Origin: Bacteroidetes bacterium 24-39-8
Lineage (GTDB): Bacteria; Bacteroidota; Bacteroidia; Chitinophagales; Chitinophagaceae
Assembly: GCA_002256765.1 (NCBI GenBank)
Contig: NCHJ01000013.1
Span: 1 to 38,957 of the forward strand
Direction of reading: 5' to 3'
DNA: 38,957 bases
Positions 8,901 to 16,324 of this stretch are shown piece after piece. The notes beneath the pieces were generated by a model that saw only the letters and a program-made list of their open reading frames with translations, did no database searches and was not told the DNA's origin. Position 1 is the first letter of the stretch, and each line of letters opens with the position of its first letter. The translations under genes and the position numbers were made by a program.

Positions 8901-9605
8901 TGGCAAAAGCAATGTATTCTTTTCAACGGGTGTAAAATACCTTGTTTCTAAATTGAAAGTGTTTAACATAAAGGGGTCTAGTAATTTTACTAGATTTCTT
9001 TTCTCACTATCTGTTACTAAAAAAGAGGCTAATAAGTACCCAATTAATAATAAGATGCTTGCACTATATACCACTTTTACATTTCTAGTAATGGCCACCA
9101 ATGAAAAAAAGATAGTTGAGGCCAACAACATATTTCCAAAAGCAAAATAGAAATAGGGTTGAAAATAATTCCACAAACCAAAACTTCCAATCCTTTCTGC
9201 CGGTACCCATCCCATGATTGGTCCAATACTTGTTCCTGCAATTGATCCCCAATTAAATGCAGAACCTATCACCAGAACTACTACAAAAGAACCAATGAAT
9301 CTACCCCAGAAATAGCCAAATTTAGTAATGGGATAACTAAACAAATACTGCCTAGTTTGATGTTCAATGTCGCGGTATAAAGGCACTCCCATAACTGCTG
9401 AACATACCAGCATCATTAACATGCTAAAAGTAATATTAGCACTAGCCATTACCCAGGGAGCATTATGAAAAACTTTTTCAGATGCAGGTGTAGAGCCAGT
9501 TGCCATAGACAAAAAACCTATCAAAAAAAATAGGAAAAAATACAAATAGGTGGCTGGCCTCTTAGCACGATATCGTAACTCAAATAAAAATATTTGCAGA
9601 AACAT
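5958..9605 (-). CDS. ABC-2-type permease fused to an M1-family metallopeptidase
   Basis: 1215 residues. About residues 1-280 and 300-570 each carry roughly six membrane segments and resemble two ABC-2 permease units in tandem (FLFELRYRAKRPATYLYFF; then KIEFFNIIRDNYFRAILMGG). After a further membrane segment near 590, the C-terminal half is a peptidase M1 domain expected outside the inner membrane. The zinc motif is HELAH (His952, Glu953, His956) with NLISESLAEY supplying Glu976, spaced 19 residues after His956 rather than the usual 18. The GxMEN exopeptidase motif is not obvious; FAQSFPNTVPFAES occupies that region (about residues 910-925). The ATPase gene lies 21 bases upstream, so the two form one transporter operon. 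Substrate unknown; coupled export and peptide trimming is only an inference. This fusion type occurs in other Bacteroidota. Confidence 0.9.
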   Translation of the reverse strand: MFLQIFLFELRYRAKRPATYLYFFLFFLIGFLSMATGSTPASEKVFHNAPWVMASANITFSMLMMLVCSAVMGVPLYRDIEHQTRQYLFSYPITKFGYFWGRFIGSFVVVLVIGSAFNWGSIAGTSIGPIMGWVPAERIGSFGLWNYFQPYFYFAFGNMLLASTIFFSLVAITRNVKVVYSASILLLIGYLLASFLVTDSEKRNLVKLLDPFMLNTFNLETRYFTPVEKNTLLLPFTKTIAYNRLIWLGISFIITAIAYFKFSFFQFLSADIEKTKKTTTGEDSQVDRQIKKLHPNFGNGYTKRIWWQLTKIEFFNIIRDNYFRAILMGGLIFLILDFWIGNTLYGVKDRPITIFLMDYKGYDYIVFIFIILLFYSGETIHREKTTKFNIINDAMPVPNAVFFFSKLSSMLGIAFILASIPIVAGVLIQLLKGYTNFELLIYLEEMYLLTFPSFIQMILLSFAVHLMVNNKFGGHGVGMLIWVVMFILRSYANFDYNLLFYFYTPAYRWSDMNGIGHFIAPQFWFNLYWICLGALLLTISYLFIERGIAGSFSERCKVAMQRFTGIPRVLIVLFFMGWIGSGAYCYYNVSYLNSYSTSTEVKKAAVKYEKELKKFEQIAQPKMTNVVLFADIFPEERKVVIRSLVSIKNKTENAIDSLHIEMPDQVKYDLLYNGKPLNYRNPLWVNQPIFSFLKKGKDTVNYRIYALPASLKPGDTALLEIHAVTQYKGFVNSGFTREILANGTFYSDVLPSFGYNAQRELNSDEDRKKYGLPIKTDEFPVQSDPVGKRTLLFNDDADLIHFEATVSTSKDQIAVAPGYLQKTWETNGRKYFHYIQDSPIDAFATIVSARYDVLRDSVKLSNGKNVNIELFHHPTHKYNLDRFLAAYKDGLEFFSSAYGDFQFRQMRLLEFPRYAGFAQSFPNTVPFAESFGWVADFSKPDAFDYVYYVTAHELAHQWWGHQVVPNKTRGSNLISESLAEYTALVLSERKYGRDNMKRFLKDELDGYLTGRARESKKENTFINCNRSYEWYQKGSLILYGLRDLIGDKALNNALHAFRDSFALKENPPFAGSDDLYSFIQKSTPDSFKYYLVDTWEKITLYDNKFLKATAKKLSKDEYEVTLNISTNKFYADSSGKETLTKMNDYIDIGIFAEESVDKNGRKQTNPLLLQKVKMMAGAKTYLFKVKGIPVKAGIDPYNKLIDRIPDDNTGDVDLN

Positions 9606-9626
9606 AATGAATAGTTTTGGATTGAA

Positions 9627-10511
9627 TTAAATGGTTACCACATCTACTTTACCAGAAATCTGATGAAAGTAAACGTCTTCCAGAATGGGAGCAACAGGCA
9701 TAAACCCTTCTGTTGGTGTGCTGTCATTAAAAATTCTCACGCTCAATCTTCCACTTTTCATTTGAACAGAAATCACTTGTTCTTGGTTTCTGATTTGCTC
9801 TATATCTGATTTATCAACGCTTTTTACGTAGATCTTGCAATTCAATTCTTCAACGGCTTCCTCAGGATTGTCATGTCTCAATAATTCACCTTGGCAAATG
9901 ATGGCAAAGTCAGTACAAAGCGTTCTAACATCTTCTACTATATGCGTGGAAAGAATAACAATAGTATTATCTCCAATCTCACTTAACAGATTATAAAATC
10001 TATTGCGTTCTGCTGGATCCAATCCAGCTGTAGGTTCGTCTACAATAATTAACTTAGGATTTCCCAACAGCGCCTGCGCAATACCAAATCTTTGTTTCAT
10101 ACCACCTGAGTAGGTACCTAGATTTTTCTTTCTATCCTTGTACAAATTGACCCGCTGTAAAAGGGCCCCAACTGAATCCTTTCTTTCACTCCCATTTATA
10201 CCTTTTAAACTGGCAATATGGGAAAGCATCTCCTCAGCATTAATTTTTGGATACACACCAAAGTCTTGTGGAAGATAACCCAACAGTCTTCTAACCGATT
10301 CTTTCTCTTTCAACACATCCAAATCATCCAAATAGATACTTCCTTGATCAGCTTCTTGCAATGTTGAAATGGTTCTCATCAAAGAGGATTTTCCAGCACC
10401 ATTTGGGCCTAATAACCCAAACATTCCTTGATTAATGGTGAGAGAAACATTATTGAGTGCCTTTACGCCATTACTATAGGTCTTAGAAAGGTTTTCAATC
10501 TTTAGTTGCAT
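9627..10511 (-). CDS. ABC transporter ATP-binding protein
   Basis: 294 residues. The nucleotide-binding domain is complete: Walker A GPNGAGKS (35-42), Q-loop in LPQDFG (80-85), signature YSGGMKQ (134-140), Walker B LIIVDEP (154-160) and the H-loop histidine in STH (His190). The remaining 90 residues are a family-typical C-terminal extension of ABC-2 exporter ATPases. It energises the two permease units of the gene just downstream (21-base gap). No -35/-10 pair stands out; TAGATTTT about 30 bases upstream on the minus strand is one base off a Bacteroidota -7 element. Substrate unknown. Confidence 0.93.
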   Translation of the reverse strand: MQLKIENLSKTYSNGVKALNNVSLTINQGMFGLLGPNGAGKSSLMRTISTLQEADQGSIYLDDLDVLKEKESVRRLLGYLPQDFGVYPKINAEEMLSHIASLKGINGSERKDSVGALLQRVNLYKDRKKNLGTYSGGMKQRFGIAQALLGNPKLIIVDEPTAGLDPAERNRFYNLLSEIGDNTIVILSTHIVEDVRTLCTDFAIICQGELLRHDNPEEAVEELNCKIYVKSVDKSDIEQIRNQEQVISVQMKSGRLSVRIFNDSTPTEGFMPVAPILEDVYFHQISGKVDVVTI

Positions 10512-10588
10512 GTGGGTGCTAGTTTAGGGTTAAAAAAATCTATATCCAACCATTGTGGTTTAATACTACTTCAATATGAAATCTGATC

Positions 10589-11509
10589 TTAGAAACTATC
10601 TGCTGCGCGATAGGCGTTAATTAAAGCCAATTCGCCTTCTTTGCCTGGCTGAGCATTACCATGCTCCATGCCATAGACACCCTTGTAACCCTTGTTGTAA
10701 ATGTATTTGAAGATATTTTGATAATTCATTTCTCCAGTGCCAGGTTCTTTTCTTCCAGGGTTATCGCCAATTTGAAAATAGCCAATCTCATCCCAGGTCT
10801 GTTCAATATGTTTGATAATGTCTCCTTCATTACGTTGCATATGATACATATCATAGAGAATCTTACAAGAAGGAGAATTAATAGCCCTACAAATAGCATA
10901 GGTCTGATCACTTCTACGCAGGAAGAGTTCTGGGGTATCACTTAATGGTTCCAAAACCATGACCAACCCATGTTTTTCAAGCACTTCTGTTCCGGCACGC
11001 AACATATCAATGACATTGGCCATTTGCATATGCTCAGTAAGTTTGCGTTCATAGTTTCCCGGCACAACGGTCATCCATTTGGCATTGCAACGTTTGGCAA
11101 CTTCTACTGCATCCTTACAATATTGAACAAATTTGTCTCTCCATTCTTTCTTTCCAGAAGTCATAGAAATCTGCAGCGGCCATTTATCATACTCAATCAC
11201 AAATACACCCATATCCATACCCAAGTTAGACAAGGTCTCTCCAATTTTAGACTGTTCTTCTGGTTTACGCCCCATCATCCCATTGTCTTCAATAGACCTA
11301 AAACCCATGCTATGCCCAAACTTGATCTGATCAATAAAATCAGGGCCTGCATGGTTTTTAAACATCCCATTATGGAAACCATAATTACATTTAAAGGGTT
11401 TGGCGTCTTCTTCAAAACTGCTTTTAGCTGAAGCAGCTAGACCAGTAGCAGAACTTACCAAGGCCCCGCCAGCCAATAAACTTTGTTGCATGAATTTCCT
11501 GCGTTCCAT
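10589..11509 (-). CDS. Tat-type TIM-barrel sugar isomerase/epimerase-like protein
   Basis: 306 residues. The N-terminus ERRKFMQQSLLAGGALVSSATGLAASA is a twin-arginine signal, so it is probably exported folded. The rest is an AP-endonuclease-2/xylose-isomerase-like TIM barrel (FGHSMGFRSIEDNGMMG; VMVLEPLSDTPELF; ILYDMYHMQRNEGDI; YGMEHGN). The Glu in LEPL, the Asp in YDMYHMQ and the Glu in MEHG are the usual metal ligands. Automatic annotation would call it hydroxypyruvate-isomerase-like. Context points elsewhere: it is divergent, by 41 bases, from an operon with a Gfo/Idh/MocA oxidoreductase and a DUF1080 protein. In 3-keto-glycoside pathways such barrels act on keto-sugar intermediates (inference). 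Confidence 0.85.
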   Translation of the reverse strand: MERRKFMQQSLLAGGALVSSATGLAASAKSSFEEDAKPFKCNYGFHNGMFKNHAGPDFIDQIKFGHSMGFRSIEDNGMMGRKPEEQSKIGETLSNLGMDMGVFVIEYDKWPLQISMTSGKKEWRDKFVQYCKDAVEVAKRCNAKWMTVVPGNYERKLTEHMQMANVIDMLRAGTEVLEKHGLVMVLEPLSDTPELFLRRSDQTYAICRAINSPSCKILYDMYHMQRNEGDIIKHIEQTWDEIGYFQIGDNPGRKEPGTGEMNYQNIFKYIYNKGYKGVYGMEHGNAQPGKEGELALINAYRAADSF

Positions 11510-11550
11510 GATGTTGATTTATCACTAAATTTAACAATACAAACAATACC

Positions 11551-12561
11551 ATGCGTCTGTACGTTTTTTTTATTTTTATTGTTTCCCAGTTTTTCAATCT
11601 TATTCCCCTTTCTGCTCAGCCCAAAAAATACCATTTTAGCAGTACTAAAATGGGATCTCCCCTCAACTTAGTATTTGTTGATACAGACTCCATACATGCA
11701 TCCCAAATAGCCAAAACAGCTTTTGATTTGGTAGATTCCTTGGTTCAAATCTATAGCGATTATGATAGCAATAGTGAATTAAGCCGTTTAAGTGCGCAAG
11801 CAGGCAAGGGGGCAATACCAGTATCTAAAGGACTCCTAGAAATACTATTAAAAAGCCAAGAAGCTTATCAGCAAAGCCAATATAGTTTTGACATTACCAT
11901 GGGGCCATTAAGCCTTCTGTGGAGAAATGCAAGAAAAACAAAGCGCTTTCCAGATTCAGCAACAGTCACTGCCGCAAAATCTTTGGTGGGATTTAATCAA
12001 CTAGTCATTGATCAAAAAAATCAGACCGTGTTATTGGCTAAAAAAGGAATGCGTTTAGACCTTGGTGGCATTGCCAAGGGTTTTATAGCTGCGAAAATTG
12101 TCCAAAGACTAAAATTACTGGGTATTAGTTCCTCATTAGTTGATGCTGGTGGCGATATTGCCATGGGTGAAGCACCCCTTCAAGCAAAGGGATGGGTAGT
12201 GGGTGTGAATGCTCCAGAAGAGGCCGATGAGTTATTAGACAAAAAACTATTATTAAAGAATATGTCCGTAGCCACTTCTGGTGATGTATACCAATACTTC
12301 TTACACCAGGGCAAAAAATATGCGCATATCACCAATCCCCAAACTGGCTATGGGGTTACCTTTCAACGCAATGTTACTGTAATTGCAACTGATGGCGCAA
12401 GCGCTGACTGGTTGGCCACCGCTTGTAGCATTTTGCCCACTAGAACCGCTTTGGCCACGGCAGAAAAGCAAAATGCTTTTCTATTAATTACCACCATAGA
12501 AAATGGAAAAATGAAGACATACAAAAGCAAGGGATTTGACCAATTCTGGAAAAAGGGCTAA
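11551..12561 (+). CDS. apbE: FAD:protein FMN transferase ApbE
   Basis: 336 residues with a signal peptide ending PLSAQ. ApbE attaches FMN covalently to Ser/Thr of exported redox proteins, using FAD. The family motifs are present: KMGSPLNLVF near the N-terminus, FDITMGPLSLLWR, MRLDLGGIAKGF, LVDAGGDIAMG and HITNPQTGYGV, followed by TDGASADWLATA. No lipobox is present, so it is probably periplasmic and soluble. It is the first gene of the operon 11551-15496. No Rnf, Nqr or FMN-binding target protein is encoded in the window, so its substrate here is not obvious. The ATG at 11551 gives a good signal peptide. Confidence 0.92.
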   Translation: MRLYVFFIFIVSQFFNLIPLSAQPKKYHFSSTKMGSPLNLVFVDTDSIHASQIAKTAFDLVDSLVQIYSDYDSNSELSRLSAQAGKGAIPVSKGLLEILLKSQEAYQQSQYSFDITMGPLSLLWRNARKTKRFPDSATVTAAKSLVGFNQLVIDQKNQTVLLAKKGMRLDLGGIAKGFIAAKIVQRLKLLGISSSLVDAGGDIAMGEAPLQAKGWVVGVNAPEEADELLDKKLLLKNMSVATSGDVYQYFLHQGKKYAHITNPQTGYGVTFQRNVTVIATDGASADWLATACSILPTRTALATAEKQNAFLLITTIENGKMKTYKSKGFDQFWKKG

Positions 12562-12585
12562 CTTACTGTCTCCAAAATTTTTAAG

Positions 12586-13548
12586 GTGAAACAATTGCTT
12601 TTAACTGCTTGCTCCTGCTCCATTATGCTTCTATTGCAAGCCCAGGATATTACAACAAAACAAGCTTCTCGCATACAACAAATACCAGGTTCTTCCTTGT
12701 CATTTAAAATGCAATCTATCCCTGCAGGGGACTTTTTATTGGGGAGCCCCACCACAGAAAAAAATCGTGAAAAAACAGAAGGGCCACAGAAAAAAGTACA
12801 GATTCCTGCATTTTGGATGGGTGCTTATGAAGTAACTAGAGATGAGTTTGATGTGTTTTTGAAAGATGAACAAACCAGCCAGAATGTTGACCTAGACGCC
12901 ATAACAAGACCTAGTGCACAATATGTAGACCTAACTTGGGGAATGGGTAAAGAAGGAGGTTATCCTGCCAACAGCATGAGCCAGTTTGGGGCATTGATGT
13001 ATTGCAAATGGCTTTACCAGAAAACGGGGATTTTTTTTAGATTACCCACAGAAGCAGAATGGGAATACGCTTGCAGAGCAGGAACCAATAGCACTTATTA
13101 TTTTGGCAATGACCCTTCACTATTGTATCAATATGCTTGGTATTTGGATAACAGTGATGAGAAGTATCAGAAAGTAGGATTGAAAAAACCTAATCCTTGG
13201 GGCTTGTATGATATGCTGGGTAATTTAATGGAATGGACATTGGATCATTATGAGCCAGAACGTTACAAAGTACTTACAGATAATGCTCTTGAAAATATCA
13301 TGCCTGCCAAAGCTGCAAAATACCCAAAAGCACTAAGAGGTGGTTCCTTTGAAGAAGGATCAGAAGAATTACGTGTAGCAACCAGATTTCATTCAGACCC
13401 AAATTGGAATAAACGAGATCCTCAAATTCCAAAAAGTAAGTGGTGGTTAACGGAAGGCAAAAATGTGGGTTTCCGAATAATACAACCCCTTAAACAACCA
13501 AGTGCAGCAGAAGTAAAACAGTTTTTTATCAATTATCTAGGAAAATAA
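12586..13548 (+). CDS. SUMF1/formylglycine-generating-enzyme-fold protein, secreted, without the catalytic cysteines
   Basis: 320 residues from a GTG start at 12586, giving MKQLLLTACSCSIMLLLQAQ as signal peptide; no upstream in-frame ATG is available and the previous stop is 24 bases away. SUMF1-fold motifs: IPAGDFLLGSP, FWMGAYEVTRDEFDVF, LPTEAEWEYACRAGT, NPWGLYDMLGNLMEWTLD, LRGGSFEEG and NVGFRII. True formylglycine-generating enzymes have two copper-binding cysteines after the RGGSF region; here that stretch has none, so it is unlikely to be a sulfatase-activating oxidase. Non-catalytic SUMF1-fold proteins act as binding modules or have unknown roles. It is followed after 11 bases by the oxidoreductase gene. 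No sulfatase gene is in the window. Confidence 0.86.
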   Translation: MKQLLLTACSCSIMLLLQAQDITTKQASRIQQIPGSSLSFKMQSIPAGDFLLGSPTTEKNREKTEGPQKKVQIPAFWMGAYEVTRDEFDVFLKDEQTSQNVDLDAITRPSAQYVDLTWGMGKEGGYPANSMSQFGALMYCKWLYQKTGIFFRLPTEAEWEYACRAGTNSTYYFGNDPSLLYQYAWYLDNSDEKYQKVGLKKPNPWGLYDMLGNLMEWTLDHYEPERYKVLTDNALENIMPAKAAKYPKALRGGSFEEGSEELRVATRFHSDPNWNKRDPQIPKSKWWLTEGKNVGFRIIQPLKQPSAAEVKQFFINYLGK

Positions 13549-13559
13549 AAACACATAAC

Positions 13560-14888
13560 ATGAACGATGCTTCCAACCATCCCTCAAGAAGGGATTTTGT
13601 AAAATCCGCTTCGCTGGTAGCTGGTGGATTAATGGCCAGCCCTTTATTGACAAGGGCCAACTTTTTCTCAGGAGCCAGTGATACCATTAAAGTGGCATTG
13701 GTAGGTTGTGGTGGACGTGGCACTGGTGCTGCCATGCAAGCTTTGCAAAGCAAACAGAATGTGCAACTAGTAGCTATGTGCGATGCCTTCAGAGACAATG
13801 TAGATACTTGTTATAAAAACCTAATGACCGAAGCTAGTAGTGATGGAAAGGGCCTTGATAAAAATATACAAGTCCCTGAAGAAAGAAAGTTTTCTGGTTT
13901 TGATGGCTATAAACAAGCCATCGCGCTAGCCGATGTGGTAATCCTGACAACACCTCCAGGCTTTAGACCTATTCATTTTGAAGAAGCCATTCGTCAGAAT
14001 AAACACGTGTTTATGGAAAAGCCTGTAGCTACAGATCCTGCAGGTATTCAGAAAGTGTTGGCTACCGCACTTATTGCCAAGCAAAAGAAATTGAATGTAG
14101 TAGTTGGCTTACAAAGACATTATCAGAATTCCTATCGTGAATTGTTTAGCCGCAAAGAAATGATTGGAGACATAACATCGGCGCAAGCCTGGTGGAACAA
14201 TGACGGCGTATGGGTAAGACCTAGAAAAGCTGGTCAAACAGAAATGGAATACCAAATGCGTAACTGGTATTATTTTAACTGGCTTTGCGGTGATCATATC
14301 AATGAACAACATATCCATAATATTGACGTGATCAATTGGTTCAAAGGTGGCTATCCTGTTAAGGCTCAGGGTATGGGTGGTAGACAGGTAAGAAAAGGAA
14401 AAGAGCATGGAGAAATCTTTGACCATCACTTTGTAGAATTCCATTATGCAGATGGTTCTATTTTAAATAGTCAGTGCAGACATATTCCAGGCACTTCTAG
14501 TAAAGTAGACGAACTATTGATTGGTACAAAGGGAAAAATCATGGCAGGTGCTGCAAGAATCTTAGACAGCAAGGGTAATACCATATATCAATTCAATAAG
14601 AAAACGGAGAACAATCCCTATCAAACAGAGCACGATGAATTGTTTGCATCCATTGCAAAAGGAGAGTACAAATTTGCCGATGCAGAGAATGGTGCTTATA
14701 GTACCATGACTTCCATTTTGGGCAGAATGGCAACCTATAGTGGACAAGTTATTGACTGGGATAAAGCCATTAATTCTGGTATTGATATTCATCCAAAAAC
14801 CTATGCATGGGATGCAACACCACCCATTGTGCCCGGGGCCGATGGATTTTACCCAATTGCTATTCCAGGCGTTACCAAATACTTTTAA
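13560..14888 (+). CDS. Tat-type Gfo/Idh/MocA-family NAD(P)-dependent oxidoreductase
   Basis: 442 residues. The start carries a twin-arginine signal SRRDFVK (residues 9-15) followed by a hydrophobic run, so it is likely exported folded with its cofactor. A Rossmann motif GCGGRGTGAA follows, and MEKPVATDP contains the family's catalytic Lys (EKP). The C-terminal alpha/beta domain holds WLCGDHINEQHIHNIDVINW, whose His residues are typical of this subfamily. The family oxidises or isomerises sugar carbons. With the DUF1080 protein 14 bases downstream and the divergent TIM-barrel protein, oxidation of a glycoside to a 3-keto-glycoside is the most coherent role (inference). Confidence 0.9.
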   Translation: MNDASNHPSRRDFVKSASLVAGGLMASPLLTRANFFSGASDTIKVALVGCGGRGTGAAMQALQSKQNVQLVAMCDAFRDNVDTCYKNLMTEASSDGKGLDKNIQVPEERKFSGFDGYKQAIALADVVILTTPPGFRPIHFEEAIRQNKHVFMEKPVATDPAGIQKVLATALIAKQKKLNVVVGLQRHYQNSYRELFSRKEMIGDITSAQAWWNNDGVWVRPRKAGQTEMEYQMRNWYYFNWLCGDHINEQHIHNIDVINWFKGGYPVKAQGMGGRQVRKGKEHGEIFDHHFVEFHYADGSILNSQCRHIPGTSSKVDELLIGTKGKIMAGAARILDSKGNTIYQFNKKTENNPYQTEHDELFASIAKGEYKFADAENGAYSTMTSILGRMATYSGQVIDWDKAINSGIDIHPKTYAWDATPPIVPGADGFYPIAIPGVTKYF

Positions 14889-14902
14889 TTGACATGATGT
14901 AT

Positions 14903-15496
14903 ATGAAAAAAATAAGCTTACTCTTTGCGCTTGTACTATTGTTACAAGTTGCACAAGCACAGAAAGTAAAACTGTTTAATGGCAAAGACCTTTCCAATTG
15001 GACCATTCATGGAACAGAGAAATGGTATGTACAAGACGGTGAAATGATTTGTGAAAGTGGCCCTGACAAACAATATGGCTATTTATCTACCAATGGCAAA
15101 TACAAAAATTTCAATTTGACTTTGGAATTCAAACAAGAAGCTAATGGAAATAGCGGTGTGTTTTTCAGGTCTTCTATTGAAGGCGTAAAAATCAACGGAT
15201 GGCAGGTAGAAGTTGCTCCTCCAAAATCTCATAGTGGCGGCATATATGAATCTTATGGAAGGGGTTGGCTAATACAACCCAAACCAGAAGACGAACAATG
15301 GCTCAAAATGGGTGAATGGAATACCATGCGTATTCAAGTACAAGCTGATGATGTTACCACATGGTTAAATGGTCATGAAATGATTCATTTAAAAGACGAG
15401 AAAATTGGTAAGGGAGAAGGATTTATTGCCCTTCAAATACATGACGGCGGTGGTATTAAAGTACACTGGCGCAATATTGTATTGGAATCGCTTTAA
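14903..15496 (+). CDS. DUF1080 (3-keto-disaccharide hydrolase-like) secreted protein
   Basis: 197 residues from ATG 14903 (MKKISLLFALVLLLQVAQAQ, a clean signal peptide); ATGs at 14894 and 14897 are alternatives adding two or three residues. The fold is the concanavalin-like DUF1080/PF06439 domain: LFNGKDLSNW at the start of the mature protein, then DGEMICESG, YGYLSTNGKYKNFNLTLEFK, GNSGVFFRSS and GFIALQIHDGGGIKVHWRNI at the end. Members cleave glycosides after C3 oxidation. Here it follows the oxidoreductase by 14 bases and ends the operon; a perfect 30-bp palindrome terminates transcription. It probably performs the bond-cleaving step of the local 3-keto pathway. A longer frame from 14807 overlaps the upstream gene and is not used. 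Confidence 0.88.
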   Translation: MKKISLLFALVLLLQVAQAQKVKLFNGKDLSNWTIHGTEKWYVQDGEMICESGPDKQYGYLSTNGKYKNFNLTLEFKQEANGNSGVFFRSSIEGVKINGWQVEVAPPKSHSGGIYESYGRGWLIQPKPEDEQWLKMGEWNTMRIQVQADDVTTWLNGHEMIHLKDEKIGKGEGFIALQIHDGGGIKVHWRNIVLESL

Positions 15497-15520
15497 GCAG
15501 TAATATCAAATTCTATAAAA

Positions 15521-15550
15521 CAAAGAACCCTGACATGTCAGGGTTCTTTG
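15521..15550. terminator. Perfect 30-bp palindromic terminator after the sugar operon
   Basis: Arms CAAAGAACCCTGACA (15521-15535) and TGTCAGGGTTCTTTG (15536-15550) are exact reverse complements with no separate loop; the T-rich end of the right arm serves as a poor U-tract on either strand. It lies 25 bases after the DUF1080 stop and about 100 bases beyond the stop of the convergent tlpA-like gene. Confidence 0.8.
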
Positions 15551-15581
15551 TTACAAGACTTATAGATTTTCTCAGTCCATT

Positions 15582-15649
15582 CTTCACTCTTAGTTCTACA
15601 CTCACCACTTTTTCCTCCTCTCTTCACTCTTCACTCTTCACTTTTCACT
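15582..15649 (-). repeat. Heptad repeat AGTGAAG cluster after the tlpA-like gene
   Basis: On the minus strand, four tandem heptads (AGTGAAA once, then AGTGAAG three times, 15649-15622) start at the last base of the tlpA-like stop codon. They are followed by a degenerate purine-rich stretch (GGAGGAAAAAGTGGTGAGTG) and another AGTGAAG copy at 15588-15582. This fills the 3' untranslated part before the shared terminator. Confidence 0.75.
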
Positions 15650-16230
15650 TATTTATTAGCATACTCAATCATGGCTGAAAGTTCTTCCAAAAGGTATTCC
15701 TTACTCCCATTAAATCCCTTAGTCCTAAACTTGATATTTCCGTCTTTTCCTATAACAACTTTAGCCGGAATCAACTCTGCCTTGTATTTCATTCCTACCA
15801 AGTATTCATAGGGATTACCTCTAACCCTTTCATCCATTAAAATTTGAAAGGAGTATTTATTTTCAGCAATAAAGTCTGTTACTTCTTTTCTTCTAGCTTT
15901 TTCGGTTTCCTGCGTTTCCCAAGTATCTATAAAAAGAAAGACCACGTGTGAACTGTCTTTGAATTTTTCAACAGCCGCTTTCATAGCAGGAAAAGACGCT
16001 TTACAGGGTCCACACCATGTAGCCCAAAAATCTAAAACTACTACTTTCCCTTTTAGTGCTGAGAGGCTGACTGTTTTTCCTTCTAAGTTCTTTAATTTAA
16101 AATCAGCTGCTTTCTCGTTTACAGCCTGAGCAATCAAATTTTCTTTCTTGAATTCAGGCGGCTTAGTCTGAGCTACAACTATGCAATAGGAGTACATGCA
16201 AAACAGGAATGGCAAAAGCTTTTTCATCAT
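15649..16230 (-). CDS. TlpA-like thioredoxin-family protein, exported
   Basis: 193 residues from ATG 16230 (ATG 16227 is equally possible). A hydrophobic start ending IVVAQ is the signal peptide. The AhpC-TSA/thioredoxin domain follows: AADFKLKNLEGKTVSLSALKGKVVVLDFWATWCGPC with active cysteines Cys73 and Cys76, then FIDTWE and a cis-Pro-type loop (AELIPAKVVIGKDG). It is likely a periplasmic thiol-disulfide reductase. It is divergent from the multihaem cytochrome at 16425; cytochrome c maturation needs reduced CXXCH thiols, so helping that cytochrome is a reasonable guess. The 200-residue frame from TTG 16251 only adds residues before the natural signal peptide. Confidence 0.88.
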   Translation of the reverse strand: MMKKLLPFLFCMYSYCIVVAQTKPPEFKKENLIAQAVNEKAADFKLKNLEGKTVSLSALKGKVVVLDFWATWCGPCKASFPAMKAAVEKFKDSSHVVFLFIDTWETQETEKARRKEVTDFIAENKYSFQILMDERVRGNPYEYLVGMKYKAELIPAKVVIGKDGNIKFRTKGFNGSKEYLLEELSAMIEYANK

Positions 16231-16324
16231 GGCGCAATTTAAGACCGTCAAGATAGAAAAAAAGCCACCCTCAACACTCTTAAATTACTGTTATTTTAAA
16301 AGGACTTAAATTATTTAATTAGCA

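Noticed and set aside
10970-11431. 153-codon plus-strand frame
   Set aside because: Entirely antisense to the TIM-barrel gene; His/Phe-rich composition typical of a shadow frame.
14109-14444. 111-codon minus-strand frame
   Set aside because: Antisense to the Gfo/Idh/MocA gene with no start signal or family motif.
14807-14902. N-terminal extension of the DUF1080 frame
   Set aside because: It overlaps the end of the oxidoreductase gene in another frame and precedes a perfect signal peptide at 14903.
15582-15649. CRISPR or coding tandem repeat
   Set aside because: Heptads are contiguous, without unique spacers, and no cas genes are present; the frame is outside any gene.
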